From: JAPPLB01 sp965218555
GTDB taxonomy: Bacteria; Acidobacteriota; Terriglobia; Bryobacterales; UBA6623
NCBI GenBank assembly: GCA_965218555.1
Contig: OZ244625.1
Span: forward strand, 2,170,001 to 2,234,000
DNA length: 64,000 nucleotides
Direction: 5' to 3'
Part shown: piece after piece, positions 9,121 through 17,978 of the stretch
Numbering within the stretch: position 1 is the first letter of the stretch
How the letters are laid out: each line of letters starts with the position of its first letter
Program-made: the position numbers and the translations under genes
Notes under the pieces: model-generated
What the model was told of the DNA's origin: nothing
The model's input: the letters and a program-made list of their open reading frames with translations, nothing else
Database searches by the model: none

Positions 9121-10515
9121 ATGTTCGATTCGAGCCGGCGACTGTTTCTCAAGCATTGCGGGATGGGCCTGCCCGCGCTGGCCGCGGGCGCGCTGCTGAC
9201 CGAGCAGGCGCAGGCGGGCCCACTCGAGCCGAAGCAGCCGCATTTCGCTCCCAAGGCGAAGCGGGTGATCCATTTGTTCATGAACGGCGGGCCGTCGCAG
9301 GTCGATACGTTCGACCCCAAGCCGGCGCTCGCCAAGTATGCCGGCAAGGAACTGCCCTTCAAGTTCAAGACCGAGCGCCGGACGGGCGCGGCGTTTCCTT
9401 CGCCTTTCAAGTTCAAGCAGCACGGCGAGAGTGGACTGCCGGTCAGCGAGATCTATCCCGCGTTGAGCAAGCATGTCGACAAGATGTGCGTCATCCGTTC
9501 CATGCACAGCCCGCTGCCGAACCACGAGCCGTCGCTGATGTTGATGAACTGCGGCGACGTGCGGCAAGTCCGGCCGAGTTTCGGATCGTGGATCACCTAC
9601 GGGCTGGGCTCGGAGAACCAGAACTTGCCGGGCTTCGTCGTGTTGTGTCCGGGCGGATTTCCGGTGCAAGGCGCACACAACTGGCGGTCCGCTTTCCTTC
9701 CCGGAACCTTCCAAGGTACTCACATCGACACAGAAAAGACGGATATTGACGAGTTGATCGCCCATATCCGCAATCCTTCCATCCCGATCGAAGAGCAGCG
9801 GAGGCAGCTCGATCTGCTGGCGAAGTTGAACCGGCGCTATATGGAGGCCCGTAGCGCCGATGCACGCCTCGAATCACGCCTGGAGAGTTTCGAGCTTGCC
9901 TATCGTATGCAGTTGGAGGCTGCGGACGTTTTCGACGTGAGCAAAGAGCCGCGGCACGTCCGCGAGGCTTACGGGGACACGCTGCACGGGCGTCAGATAC
10001 TCATGGGCCGCCGGCTACTGGAGCGCGGTGTACGCTTTGTTCAGATTTGGCATGGCGCGGGCCAACCGTGGGATTCCCACAACGACATCGCGAAGAATCA
10101 CCGCAAGCTTGCGCAGGAGAACGATAAGCCCATAGCTGCTCTTCTCACCGATCTGCAAGAACGCGGCATGCTCGACGAGACGCTCGTGCTGTGGGGAGGC
10201 GAGTTCGGCCGGACGCCGACCGTGGAATTGGCGGAAAAGGGAGCCAACAGCGGGATGGTGAATGGCCGTGATCACAATCCGCATGGATTCACGGTTTGGG
10301 TCGCCGGCGGCGGAATCAAAGGCGGGACGGCCTACGGCGCTACAGACGAGTTTGGTTTCGCCGCCGAGCAGAACAAGGTCCATGTGCACGACTTGCACGC
10401 GACCCTGCTCCATCTGCTAGGCTTCGACCATGAGAAGTTCACGTACCGCTATGCCGGACGTGACTTCCGGCTTACCGACGTGCACGGCCGCGTCGTGCGC
10501 GACATTCTTGCTTAG
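9121..10515 (+). CDS. DUF1501 domain protein, exported
   Basis: About 464 residues. The start at 9121 follows AGGAACGGG and gives MFDSSRRLFLKHCGMGLPAL, a twin-arginine-like signal. Sulfatase/alkaline-phosphatase-fold patterns are visible: VIHLFMNGGPSQVDTFDPKP, WDSHNDIAKNH, LWGGEFGRTPTVE and GRDHNPHGFTVWVAGGG. The family is thought to be a metal-dependent hydrolase of the alkaline phosphatase superfamily, exported in folded form. It is translationally close to the preceding DUF1553 gene, so the two are very likely co-transcribed. Exact substrate is unknown. Confidence 0.88.
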   Translation: MFDSSRRLFLKHCGMGLPALAAGALLTEQAQAGPLEPKQPHFAPKAKRVIHLFMNGGPSQVDTFDPKPALAKYAGKELPFKFKTERRTGAAFPSPFKFKQHGESGLPVSEIYPALSKHVDKMCVIRSMHSPLPNHEPSLMLMNCGDVRQVRPSFGSWITYGLGSENQNLPGFVVLCPGGFPVQGAHNWRSAFLPGTFQGTHIDTEKTDIDELIAHIRNPSIPIEEQRRQLDLLAKLNRRYMEARSADARLESRLESFELAYRMQLEAADVFDVSKEPRHVREAYGDTLHGRQILMGRRLLERGVRFVQIWHGAGQPWDSHNDIAKNHRKLAQENDKPIAALLTDLQERGMLDETLVLWGGEFGRTPTVELAEKGANSGMVNGRDHNPHGFTVWVAGGGIKGGTAYGATDEFGFAAEQNKVHVHDLHATLLHLLGFDHEKFTYRYAGRDFRLTDVHGRVVRDILA

Positions 10516-10551
10516 AGAAACCGCGAGGTTTCACAAAAGGAGGCAGTCTGT

Positions 10552-10947
10552 ATGATGGCGGTACCGGCGGGGGGGCTGCATGCTTTCACGCTCAACACGT
10601 TGCGCATCATCACGGGGTTTCTGATTGCGCCGCATGGGGCGCAGAAGCTGTTCGGGGTTCTCGGGAAGGAGCCGGTTGACTCGATCCTGTCGCTATCGGG
10701 TGTGGCGGGCGTGCTCGAGTTCTTCGGCGGCATCGCGATTATCCTCGGCATCTTCACTCGCCAAGTCTCTTTCGTTCTGTCGGGATTGATGGCGGCGGCC
10801 TATTGGATGGCTCACGGCCCGGAGGCGTTCTGGCCGATCGTGAACCAAGGAGAGCTGGCCGCGTTCTACTGCTTCGTGTTCCTGTTCCTGTCCGTCCACG
10901 GCGGTGGAGAGTATTCGATTGAGGGTTGGCTGGTGCGCCGGCGATAG
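10552..10947 (+). CDS. DoxX family membrane protein
   Basis: A 131-residue protein with four hydrophobic segments and the DoxX pattern (RIITGFLIAPHGAQKLFG near the N-terminus, GVLEFFGGIAIILGIFTR in the middle). A very good AGGAGG lies 8 bases before the ATG at 10552. DoxX proteins are small inner-membrane proteins associated with quinone/terminal oxidase or oxidative-stress functions, but this subfamily is uncharacterised. It follows the DUF1501 gene by 36 bases and probably ends this operon. Confidence 0.85.
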   Translation: MMAVPAGGLHAFTLNTLRIITGFLIAPHGAQKLFGVLGKEPVDSILSLSGVAGVLEFFGGIAIILGIFTRQVSFVLSGLMAAAYWMAHGPEAFWPIVNQGELAAFYCFVFLFLSVHGGGEYSIEGWLVRRR

Positions 10948-11433
10948 GCAGGTACCGATCGCAGGCGGTCAACGACCTTCGCGACCCATGGCATCCATCG
11001 ACTCGACTTCGAAGATCATTGGCGCGTTGCCCGGCAGGGAACCCATCGAACGGTAACCGTATCCCATTGGGGAGGGAACGGGGACTTCTTTATTGACTGC
11101 TCGGTGGCGGCCGATGTTGTCCCAGCCGGTAGGGCCCTTTCCGAATTCCGTCCGGCGGCCTGCGTTCATGGTTCACGATGAGCGCTACCCAGGCCGGCAC
11201 TTCTGATCAACATCCTATCAGTACGTGAACCGCGCCCGTGGCGCGAGACACTCCTGCGGACCCCGAATTGAGGTCCGCGCCGCTTCCCCATGGCCCTCCC
11301 ACGCTGCTGTTGGGGCTTTTCTGCTTTTGTTGACAATAAACCCCACCCTCGCCGCGGCCGTTTCTCGTGTTCGGGAATAATACAATGTGGGAAGAATCTT
11401 CCCGCGCGCAAGTCCCCCGACTCCCATCCCATC
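10948..11433. other. Intergenic stretch with an FKBP remnant
   Basis: No intact gene is seen over these 486 bases. The minus strand at 10969-11169 encodes a short frame that resembles the C-terminal half of an FKBP (listed separately). A TTGACA hexamer at 11330 has no well-spaced -10 box, so no promoter is called. Confidence 0.5.
10969..11169 (-). pseudogene. FKBP-type peptidyl-prolyl isomerase fragment
   Basis: The 66-residue frame reads EFGKGPTGWDNIG, then VPVPSPMGYG, then LPGNAPMIFEVESMD. This aligns in order with the second half of an FKBP domain (GxGxVIxGWDEG, LTIPPxLAYG, IPPNATLIFEVELLD). The first half, including the HYTGxLxDGxxFDSS motif, is absent upstream, and the middle is degenerate. 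It is best explained as a truncated gene remnant; a genuinely short protein cannot be excluded. Confidence 0.4.
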
Positions 11434-13503
11434 GTGCAGAATCCGATCACACGAGGAGAATTCCTCGTTGCGCTCGCAGCGGGCGGTACTGCCCTGGCGA
11501 GCCCCGCCGCCGCCCATGACGATGGCCGGATGATGTGGGACTTCATAACCGGCTACATCCGCCTGCTCGACGAAAAACGGCGCGAGCGCTTCGCCGCCAT
11601 GGAAACTGCGGAGGACCTTGACGCCCTGCGGCGCAAGGTTCGCTCCAAGCTCGCCGAGATGTGGGGTCCTTTCCCCAAAGAAAAGGCGCCGCTCAACCCG
11701 CAGATGATCGGCGTGATCGAGCGTGAGGGTTACCGGATCGAGAAGATCATCTATGAATCGCGGCCGCGGTTGTTCGTGGCCGTCAACTTGTACCGTCCCA
11801 CGGGCGCCGACGGACCGTTCCCGGCCACCATCTTTTCTCCCGGCCACGCCGCGGCGGGGAAGGCGTATCCCGACTATCAGAAGTTCTGCATTCGGATGGT
11901 CCAGTCGGGATTCGTCGTTCTCATCTGGGACCCAATCAGTCAAGGTGAACGCGTCCAGCTTTGGAACACGAAAGACGACAGCCCTATGGCCGGAACAGGC
12001 TCCAGGGAGCACAGCCTGCTAGGGCGACAATGCTACCTGCTAGGTCTCAACTTGATGCAGTATCGGGTTTGGGAGTCGATTCGGGCGATCGACTACCTCG
12101 AGTCGCGGTCCGATGTGGACACCGACCGAATCGCCATGGCCGGCAACTCGGGCGGTGGCATGGAGACGCTCCAATTCGCTGGCTTCGAGGACCGGCTGCA
12201 GGCCGCCGTATCCACCTGCGCTGTTGCGACCTTCCGCGCGAAGACCGAAGCTTTGTTGATTGCCGACCCGGAGCAGATCCTCCACGGCACGCTACGGCAC
12301 GGCATCGATCATCCTGAATTGCTGGCCAGCTTCGGACCCAAGCCCTTGATGATCGGCGCGGCCATCCGGGACTACGTCCCCATCGCGGCCGCCCGCGGCA
12401 CTTACCAGGAAGTCGCCAAGGCCTATCGTCTGGTAAACGCTTCCGAGAAGCTTGTCCTGAAGGAAACGGACGACACACACGGCCTCAACAAGGAATTGCG
12501 GGATGCCGGTGTGCGCTGGCTGAGTCGCTGGTTGAATCCTGATGCCCCGAGTAGCGAAGGGCCGTTGGCAGTTCTGCCGGAGGAGGATCTTCGTTGCACC
12601 TCGACGGGACAAGTCGCAACCTCGCTCGATCCGAGCAGCGTTTTGACGCTGAACCAAGCCTACGCCGAGGAGACGGCCCCGCAGCGTCCGATCCCGAAAA
12701 CCGCGGAAGAATACACCCTCTTCCGCACTGAAATCCGCCGCCAGGTCCAGAACATTACACGGGTCGGACCGTTGAAACGCGAGCCCGGCGTGCTCGTGCC
12801 GGACCGCGTGTTCGATACGGCGACTTTCCCGAAAGGCGACGCGATCGTCGTCTCCGATTCGGGTAAGAACGACCGGCTCATTCGCCGCAGTGTCATCGAC
12901 CCGCTCATTGCCGCGGGCTACCGGGTCATCGGCATCGACCTTCGTGGATGGGGCGCGACGAAGCCCGACCTCGAGGGCTACCACGTAAGGTTCGACTGGG
13001 ACGACTTTTTTGCGTACCGCTCCCTGGAGATCGGCCGGCCGCTGTTGGGCCAACGCATGAGAGATCTGCTTGGTGCGGCCCCGCGACGGACTACGCATCG
13101 CACATGGCTCGTTGTCGGCGTCGGTGCGGCGGCGCTTGTTGCGCTGCACGCGGCCGTGATCGATCCGCGGATCGACAAACTGGTTACGGTAGGCGGACTG
13201 TTGTCGTACCGGTCGCTCATTTTCGATCCGTTCGCCAAAGAACCCTTCAGCAGCTATCTGCCCGGCGTGGTTGGTGCCTATGACATCCGTGAGCTCTATG
13301 CGGCGTTAGTACCTCGCCAGGTGCTTGTCGTGAATCCCATGAGTTCGCGTCGCCGGCCGGTTGGGAGGGTGCAAGCCTGGGAGCAACTTGACTGGGCGGC
13401 CCAGGTCTACGAGCTGAACGGCGCGACCGATTCCTTCCGGCTGGAGACGAAAATCAGCTCCTTGCAGACGCGGGAAACGCTCGAAGCATGGGCGAGCGTT
13501 TAA
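11434..13503 (+). CDS. Tandem alpha/beta-hydrolase (acetyl xylan esterase-like)
   Basis: GTG at 11434 is preferred to the upstream ATG because it gives an export signal (QNPITRGEFLVALAAGGTAL); the ribosome binding site is weak. The protein of about 689 residues contains two alpha/beta-hydrolase segments. The first (about 60-380) has a nucleophile elbow AGNSGGGMETL (Ser239) and a downstream DDTHGLN His. The second (about 420-680) has the expected fold pattern (GYRVIGIDLRGWG), but its elbow reads VVGVGAAALVAL, without a Ser nucleophile. Only the first domain is likely catalytic, probably on esterified carbohydrate. It is followed by a sialidase-like gene after 18 bases. Confidence 0.78.
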   Translation: MQNPITRGEFLVALAAGGTALASPAAAHDDGRMMWDFITGYIRLLDEKRRERFAAMETAEDLDALRRKVRSKLAEMWGPFPKEKAPLNPQMIGVIEREGYRIEKIIYESRPRLFVAVNLYRPTGADGPFPATIFSPGHAAAGKAYPDYQKFCIRMVQSGFVVLIWDPISQGERVQLWNTKDDSPMAGTGSREHSLLGRQCYLLGLNLMQYRVWESIRAIDYLESRSDVDTDRIAMAGNSGGGMETLQFAGFEDRLQAAVSTCAVATFRAKTEALLIADPEQILHGTLRHGIDHPELLASFGPKPLMIGAAIRDYVPIAAARGTYQEVAKAYRLVNASEKLVLKETDDTHGLNKELRDAGVRWLSRWLNPDAPSSEGPLAVLPEEDLRCTSTGQVATSLDPSSVLTLNQAYAEETAPQRPIPKTAEEYTLFRTEIRRQVQNITRVGPLKREPGVLVPDRVFDTATFPKGDAIVVSDSGKNDRLIRRSVIDPLIAAGYRVIGIDLRGWGATKPDLEGYHVRFDWDDFFAYRSLEIGRPLLGQRMRDLLGAAPRRTTHRTWLVVGVGAAALVALHAAVIDPRIDKLVTVGGLLSYRSLIFDPFAKEPFSSYLPGVVGAYDIRELYAALVPRQVLVVNPMSSRRRPVGRVQAWEQLDWAAQVYELNGATDSFRLETKISSLQTRETLEAWASV

Positions 13504-13521
13504 CCTGCTAAGCTTCCCTTC

Positions 13522-14577
13522 ATGCACCGAACGGGCTTACCCGCGGTTGTGATACTGCTGGTCGCGTTAGCCGCAGGCCTAACTGGTTCAGAGCGCTATG
13601 TCGCCGTGGACAACGTCTGCGCGTGGCCGAACCTGACGGTCCTGCCGAATGGGGACTTGGCGGCCGCGATCTTCAACCACCCAAGTCACGGGCTCGCCGA
13701 GGGGGACGTAGAGGTATGGGCGAGTTCGGATGGAGGCAAGCTCTGGGCGCTTCGCGGAACCGCTACCACGCACGATCCGGGATCGAACCGCATGAACGTA
13801 GCGGCCGGCCAGGCCCACAACGGGGATCTGATCGTACTCGCATCGGGCTGGGGCGGGTCCGGGTTCCGCAAGAAGATCCTGCCGGTGATGGTGAATCGCT
13901 CTTCCGACGGCGGCCGAAGCTGGCAGCGCTCGTTCGATGTCGTGCTCCCCGACGGGCTCTCCTACCTCATGCCCTTCGGCGACATCGTCTTGATGGAAGG
14001 CGACATGTTGGCGGCGCCCTTCTATCAGGAAGACCGCGACTGGTCGTCCGACGAGCGGCCGCAGGTAAGAAAGGGCAGCGCCTACCTGCTTTTCAGCAAG
14101 GACGACGGACGGACCTGGGGAGACGGCGTGGTCTTAGCACGCGGTGATTACAACGAGACATCCGTCCTCAGGATTCGCCCCGACCGCTGGTTGGCGGCGG
14201 TACGGACCTATCGAGACGGGCACCTCGAGCTTTTTGAGTCAAGCAATGAAGGGAAGACCTGGAAGAACGCAGGGCCCCTCACGCTGCCCAGCCATCATCC
14301 GGCCCACCTGCTTCAACTCAAGGACGGCCGCATCCTGCTGACCTACGGAATCCGCGAGAAAGGGCACCAGGGCGTGGGGATGCGCATCAGCGAAGACGAA
14401 GGGAAGACCTGGAAAGCTCCGACACGAGTCGTCAACCTTGAAGGAACCACCGACGGCGGCTATCCGTCCACGGTCCAGCTACCGGACGGACGCCTCGTTA
14501 CGGCTTACTACAGCAACGGCGTTCCCCAACACCGCCGCTACCACATGGGAGTGGTCCGCTGGACGTTGACAGACTAG
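13522..14577 (+). CDS. BNR-repeat sialidase-like protein
   Basis: A 351-residue protein with an N-terminal signal peptide (VVILLVALAAGLTGS). Five Asp-box motifs of the form SxDxGxxW are visible: SSDGGKLW (about 68), SSDGGRSW (about 126), SKDDGRTW, SSNEGKTW and SEDEGKTW. This is the six-bladed sialidase/neuraminidase beta-propeller. True exo-sialidases also need an Arg triad, which cannot be assigned with certainty here. The role is therefore given as a secreted sialidase-fold glycoside-acting protein. It is likely co-transcribed with the esterase-like gene upstream. Confidence 0.8.
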   Translation: MHRTGLPAVVILLVALAAGLTGSERYVAVDNVCAWPNLTVLPNGDLAAAIFNHPSHGLAEGDVEVWASSDGGKLWALRGTATTHDPGSNRMNVAAGQAHNGDLIVLASGWGGSGFRKKILPVMVNRSSDGGRSWQRSFDVVLPDGLSYLMPFGDIVLMEGDMLAAPFYQEDRDWSSDERPQVRKGSAYLLFSKDDGRTWGDGVVLARGDYNETSVLRIRPDRWLAAVRTYRDGHLELFESSNEGKTWKNAGPLTLPSHHPAHLLQLKDGRILLTYGIREKGHQGVGMRISEDEGKTWKAPTRVVNLEGTTDGGYPSTVQLPDGRLVTAYYSNGVPQHRRYHMGVVRWTLTD

Positions 14578-14597
14578 CAAGGCCCGCGCCCGATTCC

Positions 14598-15563
14598 CTA
14601 GCTGCCTAGATACTCGTGTTTGCGCCGGCCTTCGAGCGCCGTGCGCGTGTCGCGCTTCCAGTCTTCCAAGTCCGGGCCGGCAAGCTCGGCGGCTTTCTCG
14701 CGCATCTCAGCCATCTTATTCCTGGAGTACTGCGAGAACTGCTGCGCGATGCGGACGTCGTCTTCGATTTGACCGATCGTCGTGCATCCGACCGCGAGGC
14801 AGTGGATCGGAAGGCTCAGCACGTAGTTGATGCATTGCCCGACCCCGAATGTCTGGAGCAGCTTCGAGTTGGCCGTGCTCTTCATGCCCTGGATGCCCAG
14901 GTTCTGCTTTTGGGCGTCCGGCAGCACTTTCTGTTCGAAGCTCAGATACGACGGATCGGCTGGGTTAAGCGGCATCAGGATCGTGTCGAAGTCCTTGTAA
15001 AGCCGTAGCATCTCGAGATGGGCTTCTGGATCGTGATGCCCGGTAAACCCGATGAAGCGGCATTTGCCCGCTTTCTTTGCCGCCTCGAAAGCCTCGATCG
15101 CGCCGCCGGGAGCGAAGATGGCTTTGAGGTCCTCGTCGGACTTGACGGAGTGAATCTGCCACAGATCAAGGTAGTCGGTCTTGAGTCGCTGCAGCGACTT
15201 GTGCAGTTCTTCCTCGGCTTCCTTACGGGTTCGCTTCACGCTCTTCGTGGTCAGGAAGATCTCCTTGCGGACATCCGCGAGCGCTTCGCCGTAGACAACC
15301 TCGGAGCGGCCGTTCCAGTAGCTGTGCGCGTTGTCGAAGTAGTTGAGCCCGAGTTCATAGGAGCGGCGCGTGATGGCCTTCGCCTGATCGAACGTGCAAA
15401 GCGGAAAACGCCCACCGGCTTGTCCAACGAGCGTGAGCTTCTCGCCGGTCTTGCCAAACTTCCGCTTCGGCACGTCCCCGGCTTTCAGGCGGTTCGCCCG
15501 AGCACGGCCCGCCGCGATGCTCAACCCCGCAAAAGCACTACCGAAGAAGCTGCGTCGTTTCAT
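14598..15563 (-). CDS. Aldo/keto reductase, Tat-exported
   Basis: A 321-residue protein beginning MKRRSFFGSAFAGLSIAAG, a twin-arginine-like signal. The AKR barrel motifs follow: GLNYFDNAHSYWNGRSEVVYG (Asp/Tyr of the catalytic tetrad), LTTKSVKRTRKEAEEELHKS (Lys) and DYLDLWQIHSV (His). It probably reduces or oxidises a sugar or aldehyde using a nicotinamide cofactor. An exported AKR is unusual since NAD(P)H is cytoplasmic, but this Tat-AKR type is common in this kind of genome. It is convergent with the sialidase-like gene. Confidence 0.85.
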   Translation of the reverse strand: MKRRSFFGSAFAGLSIAAGRARANRLKAGDVPKRKFGKTGEKLTLVGQAGGRFPLCTFDQAKAITRRSYELGLNYFDNAHSYWNGRSEVVYGEALADVRKEIFLTTKSVKRTRKEAEEELHKSLQRLKTDYLDLWQIHSVKSDEDLKAIFAPGGAIEAFEAAKKAGKCRFIGFTGHHDPEAHLEMLRLYKDFDTILMPLNPADPSYLSFEQKVLPDAQKQNLGIQGMKSTANSKLLQTFGVGQCINYVLSLPIHCLAVGCTTIGQIEDDVRIAQQFSQYSRNKMAEMREKAAELAGPDLEDWKRDTRTALEGRRKHEYLGS

Positions 15564-15764
15564 GGTTTCCTCCGAGAGTCAACGAATTGCCGCTCCAATC
15601 ATAACACTTGCCTTTGTCGCACCGTTGGCGTTGAAGCCTGCATCCTGAAATGCGGGTCGCGGGTTGCGCCTGCGCGGCTGTAGTACTTCGGGTGCAGAAT
15701 AAGCTGCAAGGGCCGGCGCAGAGCCCCTCAAAGAACGTAGAATGTTGAAATACAAGGAGATAGA

Positions 15765-17474
15765 ATGAACTCCGCTATGCTCGTGAACGCTATTTTCAAG
15801 TCCCCCTGTTTTTTGCGAAAATCGGCCGGCCGAGCCGGCAACATCGCCGCTTTGGCTTGCCTGCTGGCAGCGCTGAGCTGTAGCGGGAAAGAGGCTGTTT
15901 CATCGGGTGGCGCCGGCACGATCCGCGCAGACCGTATCGCCGCGCACACCCGGTTTCTGGCGAGCGACGCCCTCGAAGGACGGGGCGTCGGAGGCCGCGC
16001 CGAGGCGCTCGCCACCGAGTACATCGCGGCGCAGTTTACACTGGCCGGGGCCTCTCCGGCGGGAGACGACGGGACTTACTTCCAGGCGGTTCCTCTTGTC
16101 GGAGTCGAGACACAGCCCGACGCCATGCTGAGCTGGTCCTCGGGAGCGGGCGCCAAGCGCTTGCGCTATCTCGACGATTTCGTGGCCGTGAACCACCGCC
16201 AGCAACCTCTCGCCGAAGTGGAGGCTGACGCCGTCTATGTCGGTCACGGCATCGTCGCCCCCGAGTTCGAGTGGGATGACTACAAGGGGGTCGACGTCAA
16301 AGGCAAGATCGTCGTCCTCTTCACGAACGAGCCGACATCCGACGATCCGGCTTTCTTCGGCGGGCCGGCGCTCACCTACTACGGCCGCTGGACCTTCAAG
16401 TACGAGGAGGCGCTGCGTCAGGGCGCCGCCGGGTGTCTGATCATCCACACGACGCCCACCGCCGGTTATCCATGGCAGGTCGTCCGCAATTCTTGGAGTG
16501 GCCGCGAACCCTTCGTGGAACTCGACGCAGCCGAAGAGGCCTTGAGCCTGGCCGGGTGGCTCCATGCCGAGGCGGCCGCTTCGATGCTCGCCGGAACCGG
16601 CAAGAGCCTCGACGAGCTGCTGGCTTTGTCCGAATCGCGCGACTTCCAGCCGCTGCCGATCTCCATCCGCATCCGGGCCCGGATTCCCAGTTCCGTCACT
16701 CCCATCCGCACGCGCAACGTCGTCGCAATGATCGCAGGGAGCAACGCCCGAAAACGGGACGAGGCCGTTCTCTATACGGCCCACTGGGACCACCTCGGCG
16801 TCGGCATCCCGGTAGACGGCGACAACATCTACAACGGCGCGGTCGACAACGCAACGGGCGTCGCGCTGCTCCTCGAAGTGGCGCGTGCTTTCGGCGAGTC
16901 CGCCACTCGACCGCAGCGCTCGATCCTCTTCGCGGCCGTCGGCGCCGAGGAGGGCGGCCTGCGAGGCTCCCAATACTACGCGCAGCATCCTTTCATACCC
17001 GCCGGCCGGACGGCAGTGAACATCAACTTCGATGGCTTGGCCCCGCTGGGCCGCACGCGCGATATTACCCTTCCCGGGTTCGAACGAACGACCCTGCGGC
17101 CGATCGTCGAAGCCCTCGCTCAGGAATCAGGACTATCGATCCGTCCCGAAGCTCACCCCGAACAAGGCTATTACTATCGTTCTGATCACTTCAGCCTGGC
17201 GAAGGTTGGCGTACCGGCTTTCTCGGTGAAACTAGGCGTCGACTATGTCGATCGACCTGAAGGGTGGGGCGTCGAGGCTCAGGAGGATTACACCGCGAAC
17301 CGCTATCATCAGCCCTCCGATGAGTTCGATCCTGCATGGGATTTTTCGGGCCTGGAACAACTCGCCCGATTCGGCTTCGAACTGGGCCTTCGCGGAGCCA
17401 ACGCCCTGGACTTGCCCACCTGGAACGAAGGGGGCGAGTTCCTGTCGGCGCGGCTCAAGTCCTGGGAACGTTGA
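15765..17474 (+). CDS. M28 family zinc metallopeptidase
   Basis: A 569-residue protein with a signal peptide and a likely lipobox around LLAALSC. It carries a protease-associated (PA) domain (VYVGHGIVAPEFEWDDYKGV, then KGKIVVLFTNEP). The M28 zinc site follows: YTAHWDHLG (His, Asp region), YNGAVDNATGVALLLE (bridging Asp), VGAEEGGLRGS (catalytic Glu and Glu ligand) and RYHQPSDEF (final His). It is an aminopeptidase acting outside the cytoplasm. AGGAG lies 7 bases before ATG 15765. A small hypothetical gene and an oxidoreductase follow on the same strand. Confidence 0.9.
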   Translation: MNSAMLVNAIFKSPCFLRKSAGRAGNIAALACLLAALSCSGKEAVSSGGAGTIRADRIAAHTRFLASDALEGRGVGGRAEALATEYIAAQFTLAGASPAGDDGTYFQAVPLVGVETQPDAMLSWSSGAGAKRLRYLDDFVAVNHRQQPLAEVEADAVYVGHGIVAPEFEWDDYKGVDVKGKIVVLFTNEPTSDDPAFFGGPALTYYGRWTFKYEEALRQGAAGCLIIHTTPTAGYPWQVVRNSWSGREPFVELDAAEEALSLAGWLHAEAAASMLAGTGKSLDELLALSESRDFQPLPISIRIRARIPSSVTPIRTRNVVAMIAGSNARKRDEAVLYTAHWDHLGVGIPVDGDNIYNGAVDNATGVALLLEVARAFGESATRPQRSILFAAVGAEEGGLRGSQYYAQHPFIPAGRTAVNINFDGLAPLGRTRDITLPGFERTTLRPIVEALAQESGLSIRPEAHPEQGYYYRSDHFSLAKVGVPAFSVKLGVDYVDRPEGWGVEAQEDYTANRYHQPSDEFDPAWDFSGLEQLARFGFELGLRGANALDLPTWNEGGEFLSARLKSWER

Positions 17475-17495
17475 GGAGTCTATAATTGAGATGCC

Positions 17496-17978
17496 TTGTC
17501 ATACCTCAAGTGGCTTGAGAGTTCACTTACGGACAAGCTCAAAGAGCAGCCGATCGGGGAGCCTGTCGCCCTTCGCGCCTATCTGGAGCTGAGCGACGAC
17601 CACGGCCACCTGGTTCCGACCGCCGGGGCGATGGTTGCCATCGCAGGCACCTGGTTCGGTGAGGGATTGCCCAAGGTCTATGCTCTCGGCGGAGCTGACC
17701 AGGGTTATGTTTCGGTCACCGCAACTTATCCTGGCGGGCAGACCGCTCTGATCGTCGCCGAGTCCCTGCGCGGCGCCGCCGGTGAGCGGCCCTCCGTGCG
17801 TCTCTTGCTGATCGGCAACCATGGCACGATGGAGTTCGCCGATTCGCCGGGCGCGGATTTCCGCACGGTTGATCGAACGCCGCCCGCCGACACCAGCACC
17901 GACACCCTGGGCCGGGCGATAGCTGATTCGCTCCAATCCGGCGCGCCCGTGGAAGGGAGGGCGCGCAACCGTGGCTAG
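17496..17978 (+). CDS. Hypothetical protein paired with Gfo/Idh oxidoreductase
   Basis: A 160-residue protein with no recognised catalytic motif. A TTG start at 17496 is the only reasonable one, since an in-frame stop lies just upstream. The text shows alternating beta and alpha stretches (ALRAYLELSDDHGHLVPTAG, AMVAIAGTWFG, KVYALGG, TALIVAESL, RLLLIGNHGTMEF). The gene overlaps the next gene by 8 bases, so translation is probably coupled and the products may act together. I do not recognise a named family; a structural partner or small alpha/beta accessory to the oxidoreductase is inference only. Confidence 0.6.
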   Translation: MSYLKWLESSLTDKLKEQPIGEPVALRAYLELSDDHGHLVPTAGAMVAIAGTWFGEGLPKVYALGGADQGYVSVTATYPGGQTALIVAESLRGAAGERPSVRLLLIGNHGTMEFADSPGADFRTVDRTPPADTSTDTLGRAIADSLQSGAPVEGRARNRG

